Assembly: GCF_007673235.1 (NCBI RefSeq)
Contig: NZ_VDZH01000001.1
Coordinates: forward strand, 735,261 to 799,260
From: Curtobacterium pusillum
Lineage (GTDB): Bacteria > Actinomycetota > Actinomycetes > Actinomycetales > Microbacteriaceae
Direction of reading: 5' to 3'
Length of the DNA: 64,000 bases
Positions 37,882 through 46,707 of the stretch are shown here, one piece after another. Position numbers and translations under genes: made by a program. The notes under the pieces were generated by a model. That model was given only the letters and a program-made list of their open reading frames with translations. It did no database searches and was not told the origin of the DNA. Within the stretch, counting starts at the first letter, position 1. Every line of letters begins with the position of its first letter.

Positions 37882-38625
37882 CTACCAGCGCCCGAGCCGC
37901 GTCTGCAGCACGGCCAGGGCCGCGGGCCCGGCCGTGGAGGTCCGGAGCACGGTGTCGCCGAGCCGCACGCGGACGGCGCCGGCCGCCACGAGCCGGTCGA
38001 ACTCCGAGCCGTCGATCCCGCCCTCCGGTCCGACGACCAGGACGATCTCGGCGACCTCGGCCGGCGGCTCCCACGACGACAGTCGGACGTCCCCGACGGG
38101 GTCGAGCACGAGCACCGCACGCGACGGACCCGCACCGGCGCCGGCGGCGAGCTGCGCCGTCGTCGCCGGGGCGTCCACCGCCGGCACGCGCGAGCGGATC
38201 GCCTGCTTCGAGGCCTCCTGCGCGATCGCCGCCCAGCGGGCACGACCCTTCTCGACCTTCGCGCCGTCCCACCGCGAGACACTACGTGCGGCCGACCACG
38301 GGACGATCCGGTCGACGCCGATCTCGGTCGCCGCCTGCACGGCCATCTCGTCGCGGCCGCCCTTCGCGAGCGCCTGCACGAGCGTCAGCGTCGGCGAGGG
38401 GGCCGGCGAGACGTCGACCGACTCCACGTCGAGCACCAGCGAGTCGCGGTCCGTGGAGACCACCGCCCCGACGACGACCGTGCCGCGGCCGTTCCCGATG
38501 CGCAGCGTCTCGCCCACCCGTACCCGGGCGACGGACACCGCGTGCCGTCCCTCTGCCCCGTCGAGGGACACCTGTCCGCCGACGGTCACGCCGTCGAGCG
38601 AGTCGACGAGGTAGAGCGACGCCAT
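37882..38625 (-). CDS. rsmE: 16S rRNA (uracil1498-N3)-methyltransferase
   Basis: 247 residues, SPOUT methyltransferase. N-terminal PUA-like domain (YLVDSLDGVTVGGQVSLDGAEGRHAVSVARVRVG) and the knot region LVVGPEGGIDGSEFDRLVAAG and RLGDTVLRTSTAGPAAL that binds SAM. ATG overlaps the last base of the dnaJ stop (TGATG). dnaJ-rsmE is a common actinobacterial pair. Confidence 0.95.
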   Translation of the reverse strand: MASLYLVDSLDGVTVGGQVSLDGAEGRHAVSVARVRVGETLRIGNGRGTVVVGAVVSTDRDSLVLDVESVDVSPAPSPTLTLVQALAKGGRDEMAVQAATEIGVDRIVPWSAARSVSRWDGAKVEKGRARWAAIAQEASKQAIRSRVPAVDAPATTAQLAAGAGAGPSRAVLVLDPVGDVRLSSWEPPAEVAEIVLVVGPEGGIDGSEFDRLVAAGAVRVRLGDTVLRTSTAGPAALAVLQTRLGRW

Positions 38626-39737
38626 CAGAAGTTGAAGAACCGGTCGCGGAGCTTGCCGAACATGCCCTGCTGGAACCGCGACAACTGCGGCGCCGCGGCC
38701 TTGTGCGACTTCGCGAGCTGCTCGACGAGCTGACGTTCCTTGTGCGACAGCTTCGTCGGCGTCACGACCTGGACGCCGATCCGCAGGTCGCCGCGCCCGT
38801 TGCCGCGCAGCTTCGTGACCCCGCGGTCCTTGAGCACGAGGACGTCGGCGCTCTGCACACCCGGACGGACCTCGAGCTCGACCGGACCGTCGAGCCCGTC
38901 GATCGTCGCCGTGGTGCCGAGCACGGCGTCCGTCATCGCGACCTCGAGCGTGGCGAGGAGGTCGTCCCCGTCGCGGCTGAAGACGTCGTGGTGCCGTACG
39001 CGGATCTCGAGGTACAGGTCGCCGGAGGGGCCGCCGGCCGGACCGACCTCGCCCTGGCCGGGCATCTGCAGCCGCAGGCCGGAGTCGACACCGGCGGGGA
39101 CGTCGACCGGCACGGTGCGACGCGCACGGATGCGGCCCTGGCCCTGGCACGTCGGGCACGGGTTCGGGATGACGGTGCCGTAGCCACGGCAGGTGCCGCA
39201 CGGCGCGCTCGTGACGACGTTGCCGAGGAGCGAGCGGACCTGGCGCTGGATGTGGCCCGAGCCGCCGCAGATGTCGCAGGTCTGCGGGCTGGTGCCGGGC
39301 GCGCAGCAGGAGCCGTTGCACGTCTCGCAGAGCACGGCCGTGTCGACCTCGACGTCCTTGTGGGTGCCGAAGACGACCTCGTCGAGGTCGACGTCGATGC
39401 GGAGCAGGGCGTCCTGTCCTCGCTCGGCGCGGCTGCGCGGGCCACTGCCCCGGCCGCCACCACCGCCGCCGCCGAAGAACGCGTCGAAGATGTCGCTGAA
39501 GCCACCGGCGCCGCCGCCGAAGGGGCTGTCGGCCTGCGGCCCGGCGTCGTACCGACGGCGCTGCTCGGGGTCGCTCAGCACGTCGTACGCATGCGTCACG
39601 TCCTTGAAGCGCTCGGCGGCGTCCGGGCTCGGGTTCACGTCCGGGTGCAGCTCGCGCGCCAGTCGGCGGTACGCCTTCTTGATGTCGGCATCGGAGGCGT
39701 CCTGCTGGACGCCGAGGACGTCGTAGTGGTCTGCCAC
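38625..39737 (-). CDS. dnaJ: Chaperone protein DnaJ (DnaJ2 type)
   Basis: 370 residues, HSP70 co-chaperone. J domain with HPD at 31-33 (ARELHPDVNP), G/F-rich linker DSPFGGGAGGFSDIFDAFFGG, four zinc repeats (CETCNGSC, CDICGGSG, CGTCRGYG, CPTCQGQG) and two C-terminal beta domains. The first zinc repeat ends in Cys where Gly is usual. GTG start. This is the second, hrcA-linked DnaJ; the dnaK-linked copy would be elsewhere. Follows hrcA by 45 bases. Confidence 0.96.
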   Translation of the reverse strand: MADHYDVLGVQQDASDADIKKAYRRLARELHPDVNPSPDAAERFKDVTHAYDVLSDPEQRRRYDAGPQADSPFGGGAGGFSDIFDAFFGGGGGGGRGSGPRSRAERGQDALLRIDVDLDEVVFGTHKDVEVDTAVLCETCNGSCCAPGTSPQTCDICGGSGHIQRQVRSLLGNVVTSAPCGTCRGYGTVIPNPCPTCQGQGRIRARRTVPVDVPAGVDSGLRLQMPGQGEVGPAGGPSGDLYLEIRVRHHDVFSRDGDDLLATLEVAMTDAVLGTTATIDGLDGPVELEVRPGVQSADVLVLKDRGVTKLRGNGRGDLRIGVQVVTPTKLSHKERQLVEQLAKSHKAAAPQLSRFQQGMFGKLRDRFFNF

Positions 39738-39782
39738 GTATCCCTCAGTCGGTTTCGGTTCGGTGCGGCGGGTGCCGCCGGG

Positions 39783-40802
39783 TCAATGTTCGCCCAGGAG
39801 TTTGGACAGGTACCGTGCGACGGCGCGCACCGCGGCCATGTTCGTGCCGTAGTCCATACGCGTCGGTCCGAGGACGCCGAGGCGGGCGACCTCGCCACGG
39901 GCCAGGTAGCCACCGGCGACGATGCTCGTGGCGTCGAGCCCGTACTCGGCATTCTCCACGCCGATCCGGGCCGCCACGGCGACGTCGTCGATCTGCATCT
40001 CGCCGAACAACCGGAGCAGCGTGACCTGTTCCTCGATCGCCTCGAGCACGGGGAAGAGGCCGCCGGAGAAGTCCTGTTCGCTCTTGGCGAGGTTCGCCGC
40101 GCCGGCCATCACGAGTCGGTCCTGCCGGTTGGCGGCGACCTGTTCGATCAGGGTCGCGACGACGACCCCGGCGAGCGGTTGGGCGTCCGGGCGGATCTGC
40201 TGCGGGACGGCCCGGAGCGCGGTCGAGACGTCCTGCAGCAGGAGTCCGACGGTGGCGCCGTTCACGACCGCGCGGAGTTCGGTGAGCGCGCCCTCGTCGA
40301 GCGTGACGTCGGTCTCGACGACGCGCTGCTCGACCCGGGCGGTGTCGGTGATCAGGACGACCATCAGCCGGTTGTCGCCGAGGCGCACGAGCTCGATGTG
40401 CTGCACACGTGCGCGCACCATCGAGGGGTACTGCACGAGGGCGACCTGGTTGGTGAGCTGGCTGAGCAGCCGGACGGTGCGGCCGAGCACTTCGTCGAGG
40501 TCGTTCGGCGCCCCGAGGAACGTCTCGATCGCGTGCCGTTGGGCGCTGGAGAGCGGCCGGGCACCGGCCAGGTGGTCGACGAACACCCGGTAGCCCTTGT
40601 CGGTCGGCACGCGTCCGGACGAGGTGTGCGGGGCGGCGATGAGCTGTTCGTCCTCGAGCTGGGCCATGTCGTTGCGGATCGTGGCAGCGCTCACCCCGAA
40701 GGCGTGCCGCTCGACGATCGTCTTCGAGCCGACCGGTTCGCGCGACGCGACGTAGTCCCGCACGATGGCCTTGAGGACCTCGAGGCTGCGTTCGCTGACC
40801 AC
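39783..40802 (-). CDS. hrcA: Heat-inducible transcription repressor HrcA
   Basis: 339 residues. N-terminal winged helix SERSLEVLKAIVRDYVASREPVGSKTIVERH and RNDMAQLEDEQLIAAPHTSSGRVPTDKGYRVFVD, then the GAF-like domain. Represses heat-shock genes through CIRCE; a degenerate CIRCE overlaps its own promoter at 40823-40849. GTG (VVSERS) with AAGGGG upstream. First gene of hrcA-dnaJ-rsmE. Confidence 0.95.
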   Translation of the reverse strand: MVSERSLEVLKAIVRDYVASREPVGSKTIVERHAFGVSAATIRNDMAQLEDEQLIAAPHTSSGRVPTDKGYRVFVDHLAGARPLSSAQRHAIETFLGAPNDLDEVLGRTVRLLSQLTNQVALVQYPSMVRARVQHIELVRLGDNRLMVVLITDTARVEQRVVETDVTLDEGALTELRAVVNGATVGLLLQDVSTALRAVPQQIRPDAQPLAGVVVATLIEQVAANRQDRLVMAGAANLAKSEQDFSGGLFPVLEAIEEQVTLLRLFGEMQIDDVAVAARIGVENAEYGLDATSIVAGGYLARGEVARLGVLGPTRMDYGTNMAAVRAVARYLSKLLGEH

Positions 40803-40822
40803 CCGGACCCCTTCCACTCGTT

Positions 40823-40854
40823 CTGGCACTCGGACGTGTCGACTGCTGATCCTA
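40823..40854 (-). promoter_or_regulatory. CIRCE-like operator and -10 box of hrcA
   Basis: CTGGCACTC - 9 nt - GACTGCTGA compared with consensus TTAGCACTC-N9-GAGTGCTAA: two mismatches per arm, spacing exact. The minus-strand -10 TAGGAT (40854-40849) touches it, so HrcA would block its own transcription. Confidence 0.7.
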
Positions 40855-40898
40855 CGCCCGACCGCCGACGGACCGGGACTTCTGCACACGCCGGCCGG

Positions 40899-40904
40899 TA
40901 CGCT
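40899..40904 (+). promoter_or_regulatory. Leaderless -10 box of the DUF4870 gene
   Basis: TACGCT, 6 nt before the ATG at 40911. Confidence 0.55.
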
Positions 40905-40910
40905 TCCGGC

Positions 40911-41318
40911 ATGACCTACGGACAGCAGCCCGGCGGCCCGCAGCACCCCGGTGGACCGCAGTACCCCGCTGGGTACCAGCCGCCCCAGCCGATGTCGCCG
41001 GAGGACCAGCGACTCTGGGCCACGCTGACGCACATCGGCGGGATCTTCTTCAACTTCATCGTGCCGCTCGTGGCGTACCTGGTGCTCCGCGACCGCGGCG
41101 GGTTCATCCGCGAGCACACCCGCGTCGCGCTGAACTTCCACATCACGATGGCGATCGCCTACGTCGTCGCCGGGATCCTGACCGTCGTCCTGATCGGCGC
41201 GCTCCTGCTGCCGGTGATCGGCATCCTGACGATCATCTTCGGCATCATGGCCGCGGTCGCCGCGAACCGCGGCGAGTTCTACCGCTACCCACTCTCCATC
41301 GAGTTCATCAAGCAGTAG
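40911..41318 (+). CDS. DUF4870 (Tic20-like) membrane protein
   Basis: 135 residues. Gly/Pro/Gln-rich N-terminal tail (about 30), then LWATLTHIGGIFFNFIVPLVAYLVL, RDRGGFIREHTRVALNFH and two more helices, the DUF4870 pattern of three to four membrane segments. Role unknown. Leaderless start. Convergent with hemW with 4 bases between stops, so each gene's terminator would lie in the other. Confidence 0.88.
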   Translation: MTYGQQPGGPQHPGGPQYPAGYQPPQPMSPEDQRLWATLTHIGGIFFNFIVPLVAYLVLRDRGGFIREHTRVALNFHITMAIAYVVAGILTVVLIGALLLPVIGILTIIFGIMAAVAANRGEFYRYPLSIEFIKQ

Positions 41319-41322
41319 GGCC

Positions 41323-42540
41323 TCAGTCGAGCAGCTCGCGGACCACCGCGTCCGCGAGCAGGCGACCCTGCAGGGTCAACTCGATCCGTCCCCGCACCGC
41401 GGCCGACCCGACCACCAGCCCGCGTGCGATGAGCCCGGCGACCCGGCCACGGGCCTCCTGGCGGAGTTCCGCGGTGGCGAGTTCCCCACGGACGCGCGCC
41501 GCGAGGAGGACGCGCTCGACGTACCGGGTCTCGTCGTCCAGGGTCTCGCGACCGGCGGCCGGCGACTCCCCCGACAGCACCCGGTTCGCGTACGCGGCCG
41601 GGTGCTTCACGTTCCACCAGCGCGTGCCGGCGACCGCGGAGTGGGCGCCCGGGCCGACGCCCCACCAGTCGTGGCCCTTCCAGTAGGACAGGTTGTGCCG
41701 GCTGGCGTGCTGGGCGCCGCGCGACCAGTTCGAGACCTCGTACCAGGAGTACCCGGCATCGCCGAGGACCTGGTCGGCCAGCTCGTACATGTCCGCCGCG
41801 AGGTCGTCGTCCGGCGCCGGCAGCTCGCCGCGCGCGACCATCCGGCCCATCGCCGTGCCGTCCTCGACGATCAACGAGTACGCGGAGACGTGGTCGGGCT
41901 CGCACGCCAGCGCGGCGTCGAGCGAGGTGCGCCAGTCGGCGAGGGACTCCCCCGGGGTCGAGTAGATGAGGTCGAGCGAGACGTCGAGGCCCTGCTGCTT
42001 CGCGAGGTCGACGACCCCGGGAACACGGAGCGGGTCGTGGGTGCGGTCGAGCGTCGCGAGCACGTGCGGGACGGCCGACTGCATGCCGTAGCTGATCCGG
42101 TTGAACCCGCCGGCCCGCAGGGTCTCCAGGGACGCGGCGTCCACCGAGTCGGGGTTCGCCTCCGTCGTGACCTCGGCACCGGGCAGGACGCCCCAGGTGT
42201 CGTCGATCGCGCGCAGGATCATCGCGAGGTCGGACGCGGGCAGCATCGTCGGGGTGCCGCCGCCGAAGAACACGGTCGACACCGGCCGACGCGGGACGCC
42301 GGAGCGCTCGAGCACGGTCGCGGCCCACTCGATCTCCCGCACGGCGTGGCCGGCGTAGTCGTCGCGACGGACGCCGCGCAACTCGGACGCCGTGTAGGTG
42401 TTGAAGTCGCAGTAGCCGCAGCGCACCCGGCAGAACGGCACGTGCACGTACACGCCGAACGGGACGTCGCCCGCGTCGGAGGCCGGGGAGATCAGGCCGT
42501 CCACGGGCGCTGGATCGGCGATCGGGAGAGCACTCGGCAT
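41323..42540 (-). CDS. hemW: Radical SAM heme chaperone HemW
   Basis: 405 residues; binds heme and a 4Fe-4S cluster, formerly annotated oxygen-independent coproporphyrinogen oxidase. Cluster motif CRVRCGYC (Cys37, Cys41, Cys44), SAM site FFGGGTPTML, and the C-terminal HemN wing. ATG at 42540 chosen because GGAG precedes it at 5 bases; another ATG lies three codons upstream. Start is 28 bases from the divergent HAD gene. Confidence 0.93.
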   Translation of the reverse strand: MPSALPIADPAPVDGLISPASDAGDVPFGVYVHVPFCRVRCGYCDFNTYTASELRGVRRDDYAGHAVREIEWAATVLERSGVPRRPVSTVFFGGGTPTMLPASDLAMILRAIDDTWGVLPGAEVTTEANPDSVDAASLETLRAGGFNRISYGMQSAVPHVLATLDRTHDPLRVPGVVDLAKQQGLDVSLDLIYSTPGESLADWRTSLDAALACEPDHVSAYSLIVEDGTAMGRMVARGELPAPDDDLAADMYELADQVLGDAGYSWYEVSNWSRGAQHASRHNLSYWKGHDWWGVGPGAHSAVAGTRWWNVKHPAAYANRVLSGESPAAGRETLDDETRYVERVLLAARVRGELATAELRQEARGRVAGLIARGLVVGSAAVRGRIELTLQGRLLADAVVRELLD

Positions 42541-42568
42541 GGACTCCATTGTCCGTCATGATGGAGGC

Positions 42569-43279
42569 ATGGAGCACCACACCGTCCCCACCACCGTGCT
42601 GTGGGACATCGACGGCAGCCTCGTGATGAACGCCTCGTCGCCGGGCAACCTGTACCACCTCGCGCTCGAGCGTGCGGTGGGCCGCGACCTCGTACTGCGG
42701 GTCGGCCACCAGCACGGCCGCACCGACGCCGGACTCATCGCCGAGCACGTCCGTGCCCACGAACTCGACACCGACCTCATCCCCGTCGTCAGCGGCCACC
42801 TCCGCGACCTCACCGAGGAACGGCACCGCTCGGGCGACCACCGCAGCCCGGCACCCGGCGCGATCGCCCTCGTGGCGCGCTTCGCGGAGCTCGGGTGGCG
42901 GAACGGCCTGCTCACCGGCAACTCCGCCTACCGCGCCCGCGTGAAGCTGCAGGGCGCCGGGTTCGACGTCGACGCGTTCGACTGGGAGCACTCGTTCTTC
43001 GGTGACACCGAGGTGGAACGCACCGGCGTCACCGCGCGTGCCGCCGACGCCCTCGCGGGCACCCGGGCCGTCATCGTCGGGGACACCCCACGCGACGGTG
43101 AGGCCGCCGACGCCGTGGGGATCCCGTTCCTCGCCGTGGCGACCGGGGTCTACGACGTCGAAGCGCTGCGGGCCACCGGCGCCGTGACCATCGCGCGGAA
43201 CTGCGTCGACGACGCCGCACTCATCGAGGACGCCATCGCGGCGCTCCCGCCGTTGCGCCCGGTCGACGAGCGGTCCTAG
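42569..43279 (+). CDS. HAD superfamily hydrolase
   Basis: 236 residues, phosphoglycolate phosphatase-like. Motif I LWDIDGSLV (DxDG), motif II LLTGNS, Lys in YRARVKLQGAG, motif III IVGDTPRDGEAADAVG. Helical cap between. ATG at 42569 has GGAGG 1-5 bases upstream, also CATGAT 6 nt before. Its TAG stop overlaps the TAG of the convergent DUF1990 gene (shared CTAG). Confidence 0.88.
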   Translation: MEHHTVPTTVLWDIDGSLVMNASSPGNLYHLALERAVGRDLVLRVGHQHGRTDAGLIAEHVRAHELDTDLIPVVSGHLRDLTEERHRSGDHRSPAPGAIALVARFAELGWRNGLLTGNSAYRARVKLQGAGFDVDAFDWEHSFFGDTEVERTGVTARAADALAGTRAVIVGDTPRDGEAADAVGIPFLAVATGVYDVEALRATGAVTIARNCVDDAALIEDAIAALPPLRPVDERS

Positions 43280-43923
43280 TCGCCGCGGAGCGCGCCGAGG
43301 TACTTCTCCGCCATCACCTTCTGCTGCCGACGCAGCAGTGGCGCGACGAACTGCCACTTGCGGCTCGACGGCTGCGAGAACTGCCGGATCTGCAGCCACA
43401 CCGAACCGTCCGGCGTCCGCTCGACCACGAACGATTCCTCGCCGGAGAGCGGGTGCCCCTCGAGCGTGCCGTACGCGAAGCCCTTGCGGTCGTTCTCGTC
43501 GATGATCGACACGACCCGGACGGGCGCGTGCACGGTCTGCCCGAACGCGTGCATCGTCAGCACCGCGCTCGTGCCCGCCGTCAGCAGCGGAGTACCGTCC
43601 GGCGCGAACTTCTCCACCCGCGGCGTCCCGATCGAGGCCGGCGCGATCGGCACCCCGGCCTCGTCGAAGGTCACCGGGTTGTAGCGGACCTCGTCGTCGT
43701 CGGGCTGGTCCTCGACCTGCACGCGGATGCCGCTGCGCTCCTGGATCTGCCACGTCAGGGCCTGCGTGACCGCGGTCTCGAAGCGCTGGTCGCCGTGCCC
43801 GATCCGGGCACGCGACTCGGTCGGGGTGAACCCCTCCGGCGGGTACGTCATGAGGTCGGACGCCTGGGTCGCACCCACGGCTCCGTACGTCAGGGCGGTC
43901 CGGTAGCTGCCGCGGGAACTCAT
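43276..43923 (-). CDS. DUF1990 family protein
   Basis: 215 residues. Family marks: TALTYGAVGATQA near the N-terminus, then GFTPTESRARIGHGDQRFETAVTQALTWQI and the C-terminal GEESFVVERTPDGSVWLQIRQFSQPS. START-like lipid-binding fold is predicted for this family; function unproven. ATG is 6 nt past TAGGCT (leaderless). Confidence 0.88.
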   Translation of the reverse strand: MSSRGSYRTALTYGAVGATQASDLMTYPPEGFTPTESRARIGHGDQRFETAVTQALTWQIQERSGIRVQVEDQPDDDEVRYNPVTFDEAGVPIAPASIGTPRVEKFAPDGTPLLTAGTSAVLTMHAFGQTVHAPVRVVSIIDENDRKGFAYGTLEGHPLSGEESFVVERTPDGSVWLQIRQFSQPSSRKWQFVAPLLRRQQKVMAEKYLGALRGD

Positions 43924-43929
43924 GCCGTC

Positions 43930-43935
43930 AGCCTA
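43930..43935 (-). promoter_or_regulatory. Leaderless -10 box of the DUF1990 gene
   Basis: TAGGCT on the minus strand, 6 nt from the ATG at 43923. Confidence 0.55.
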
Positions 43936-44012
43936 CTTGCCAGCGGTGCGCGCGATCGAACCGAGGGCTCCTCGGCCGCGCGGTGCGCGGTCCGGTTTCC
44001 GCGCACCCCGAA

Positions 44013-44049
44013 CTGGAGGCCCGACACGCGTCCGCCACGCCCCTAGCCT
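44013..44049. promoter_or_regulatory. Family A core and -10 box of the next gene
   Basis: CTGGAGGCCCG (44013) lies in the expected -35 neighbourhood of TAGCCT (44044-44049), which is 6 nt from the GTG at 44056. As at the kinase promoter, repeat and promoter are adjacent. Confidence 0.45.
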
Positions 44050-44055
44050 TGGTCC

Positions 44056-44559
44056 GTGCCCCGCTCCACCCCCGCCCGCACGCGTTCCGTCGACCGCACG
44101 ACGGCCGCGTTCGCCGTGCTGACGCTCGCGGCGTTCGGGCTCGCCGCCACCGCCCGGGCCGCGGTCGAGTGGGCCACCGCCGGCCTCGACTCCCCCGCCC
44201 GGTACGTGTCCGCGCCGCCGAGCGCCTGGGGCGTGTTCGACACCGCCAACGCCATCGCCGCCTTCGGGGCGTGCAGTGCCGGAGCGGGCGTCCTGCTCTT
44301 CGGCGCGACGCTCGTGCTCGCGGTCCGTCGACACCGGGCACCAGGGCTGCCGGTGGTGCTCGGGTTCACGACGCTCGCGATGGTGATCGGTGCCGTGGTG
44401 GCTGGGTTCGCCGCTGCCGGACAGGCCGACTACGACGCGGCTGCCGGACTCGTCATCCTGCGGACCGCACTCGCCGGACTGGCCGCCGCGAGCCTCCCGG
44501 CCCTCGGCCTTGCCGCCCTGCGGACCCGCGCGACGCGCGCCCAGCGGCGCGTGCTCTGA
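44056..44559 (+). CDS. Hypothetical membrane protein, four helices
   Basis: 167 residues; not recognised. Four hydrophobic segments (about 18-36, 62-88, 97-117, 127-150) with an external loop carrying WATAGLDSPARYVSAPPSAWGVF between the first two, and a basic tail RTRATRAQRR. Leaderless GTG start. Stands alone between a divergent DUF1990 gene and convergent lepA. Confidence 0.7.
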   Translation: MPRSTPARTRSVDRTTAAFAVLTLAAFGLAATARAAVEWATAGLDSPARYVSAPPSAWGVFDTANAIAAFGACSAGAGVLLFGATLVLAVRRHRAPGLPVVLGFTTLAMVIGAVVAGFAAAGQADYDAAAGLVILRTALAGLAAASLPALGLAALRTRATRAQRRVL

Positions 44560-44581
44560 CGAAGCGCTCCGCGCCGGTTCC

Positions 44582-44628
44582 GCGAAAGCGACACGTCTCC
44601 GCGAACGGTTCGCGGCGAAGTGTCGCTT
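44582..44628. repeat. Family C element, copy 2
   Basis: GCGAAAGCGACAC at 44582, complement GTGTCGCTT at 44620-44628, inner stem CCGCGAAC (44599-44606)/GTTCGCGG (44608-44615). Total length from GCGAAAG to CGCTT is 47 nt, the same as copy 1, though the inner sequence differs. Lies between convergent genes. Confidence 0.75.
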
Positions 44629-44703
44629 CGGCGGAGACTTCCGACGGGTCGACACGTCCGTGTCGCTCTCGCGACGTGGCACCGGGTCGACCCGGGCGTC
44701 TCG

Positions 44704-46551
44704 CTACTTCTTCTTCTCCTCGACGTCACCCGAGAGCGCCGCGATGAAGGCTTCTTGAGGGACCTCGACGCGACCCACCATCTTCATGCGCTTCTTGCCC
44801 TCCTTCTGCTTCTCGAGGAGCTTGCGCTTGCGGGTGATGTCACCGCCGTAGCACTTCGCGAGGACGTCCTTGCGCATCGCCCGGATGCTCTCGCGGGCGA
44901 TGATGCGTGCGCCGATGGCCGCCTGGATCGGGACCTCGAACTGCTGGCGCGGGATGAGCTTGCGCAGGCGCTCGGTCATGAGGGTGCCGTACGCGTACGC
45001 CTTGTCGCGGTGCACGATCGCGCTGAACGCGTCGACCTGTTCACCCTGCAGCAGGATGTCGACCTTCACGAGGTCCGCGGCCTGGTCGCCGGTGGGCTCG
45101 TAGTCGAGCGAGGCGTAACCCTGCGTCTTGCTCTTCAGCTGGTCGAAGAAGTCGAAGACGATCTCGCCGAGGGGCATCTCGTACCGGATCTCGACACGGT
45201 CCTCGCCGAGGTACTCCATGCCGAGCAGGGAGCCGCGCCGCGACTGGCAGAGCTCCATGATCGCGCCGACGTAGTCCTTCGGCGCGAGGATCGCCGCGCG
45301 CACCATCGGCTCGCGGACCTCGACGATGCGGCCGCCCGGGAACTCGGACGGGTTCGTGACCTCGGTCACGGTGGTGTCCTCGTTCGTGACCTCGTAGATC
45401 ACGCTCGGTGCCGTGGTGATGAGGTCGAGTCCGAACTCGCGGCTCAGGCGCTCGGTGATGATCTCGAGGTGCAGCAGACCGAGGAACCCGCAGCGGAATC
45501 CGAAGCCGAGTGCCACGGAGGTCTCGGGCTCGTACACGAGTGCCGCGTCGGAGAGCTTGAGCTTGTCGAGCGCCTCGCGCAGGTCCGGGTAGTCCGAGCC
45601 GTCGATCGGGTACAGGCCCGAGAACACCATCGGCTTCGGGTCCGTGTAGCCGGGCAGCGCCTCGGTCGCGGGCTTCTGCGCCGTCGTGACCGTGTCGCCG
45701 ACCTTCGACTGGCGGACGTCCTTCACGCCGGTGATGAGGTAGCCGACCTCGCCGACCGACAGCCCCTTCGTGGGCTTCGGCTCCGGCGACGACACACCGA
45801 TCTCGAGGATCTCGTGCGTCGACTTGGTCGACATCATCTGGACCTTCTCGCGCGGGTGGATGGTGCCGTCGATCATGCGGACGTACGTCACGACACCGCG
45901 GTAGCTGTCGTAGACCGAGTCGAAGATCATCGCGCGGGGCGAGGCGTCGACGTCGCCGACGGGCCCCGGCACGGTGCGGACCACGCGGTCGAGGAGTTCG
46001 GGGACGCCCACACCGGTCTTGCCGGAGACGCGGAGGACGTCCTCGGGCTTGCCGCCGATGAGCTGCGCGAGCTCGGCCGCGTACTTGTCGGGCTCGGCCG
46101 CGGGCAGGTCGATCTTGTTGAGCACCGGGATGATCTCGAGGTCGTTCTCGAGCGCCAGGTAGAGGTTCGCGAGCGTCTGGGCCTCGATGCCCTGCGCCGC
46201 GTCGACCAGCAGGATCGCACCCTCGCACGCTGCGAGGGACCGGGACACCTCGTACGAGAAGTCGACGTGCCCGGGCGTGTCGATCATGTTCAGCGCGAAG
46301 GTCTGCCCGTCGAGCTCCCACGGCATGCGCACCGCCTGGGACTTGATCGTGATGCCGCGCTCGCGCTCGATGTCCATGCGGTCGAGGTACTGGGCACGCA
46401 TCGCACGGTCCTCGACGATGCCGGTGATCTGCAGCATGCGGTCGGCCAGCGTGGACTTGCCGTGGTCGATGTGCGCGATGATGCAGAAGTTGCGGATCGC
46501 TTCGGCCGGCGTCGAGGCGGGCTCGAGCGGCGCGGATGCTTGTGGGCTCAC
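44704..46551 (-). CDS. lepA: Elongation factor 4 (LepA)
   Basis: 615 residues, ribosomal translocase-type GTPase active in ribosome assembly or back-translocation. G1 AHIDHGKST, effector [13 protein letters not shown]3 DTPGHVDF, G4 NKIDLP; domains II and III, EF-G-like domain V and the unique C-terminal domain ending [22 protein letters not shown] start with GAGGAA upstream. Usual lepA-hemW neighbourhood, although four other genes separate them here. Confidence 0.97.
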   Translation of the reverse strand: MSPQASAPLEPASTPAEAIRNFCIIAHIDHGKSTLADRMLQITGIVEDRAMRAQYLDRMDIERERGITIKSQAVRMPWELDGQTFALNMIDTPGHVDFSYEVSRSLAACEGAILLVDAAQGIEAQTLANLYLALENDLEIIPVLNKIDLPAAEPDKYAAELAQLIGGKPEDVLRVSGKTGVGVPELLDRVVRTVPGPVGDVDASPRAMIFDSVYDSYRGVVTYVRMIDGTIHPREKVQMMSTKSTHEILEIGVSSPEPKPTKGLSVGEVGYLITGVKDVRQSKVGDTVTTAQKPATEALPGYTDPKPMVFSGLYPIDGSDYPDLREALDKLKLSDAALVYEPETSVALGFGFRCGFLGLLHLEIITERLSREFGLDLITTAPSVIYEVTNEDTTVTEVTNPSEFPGGRIVEVREPMVRAAILAPKDYVGAIMELCQSRRGSLLGMEYLGEDRVEIRYEMPLGEIVFDFFDQLKSKTQGYASLDYEPTGDQAADLVKVDILLQGEQVDAFSAIVHRDKAYAYGTLMTERLRKLIPRQQFEVPIQAAIGARIIARESIRAMRKDVLAKCYGGDITRKRKLLEKQKEGKKRMKMVGRVEVPQEAFIAALSGDVEEKKK

Positions 46552-46663
46552 GGTTCCTCGGGGTGGGTCGGACGGTCGAACGATTGTCCCACGTCCGCGC
46601 GCCGACGGCGCGCACCGCAGGGTGCCTGTGGACGGTGGTGGCGCAGTGGGCGTTGTGAAGGAC

Positions 46664-46707
46664 CGGCCTGGAGGCACGGGGCGGGCCCGCACCGTGCCTC
46701 CAGGCCG
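46664..46707 (-). terminator. Family A hairpin after the aminotransferase
   Basis: CGGCCTGGAGGCACGG (46664-46679) and its exact complement (46692-46707), 16-bp stem, 12-nt loop. The second arm touches the aminotransferase stop codon, so it is transcribed immediately at the 3' end. Confidence 0.7.
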
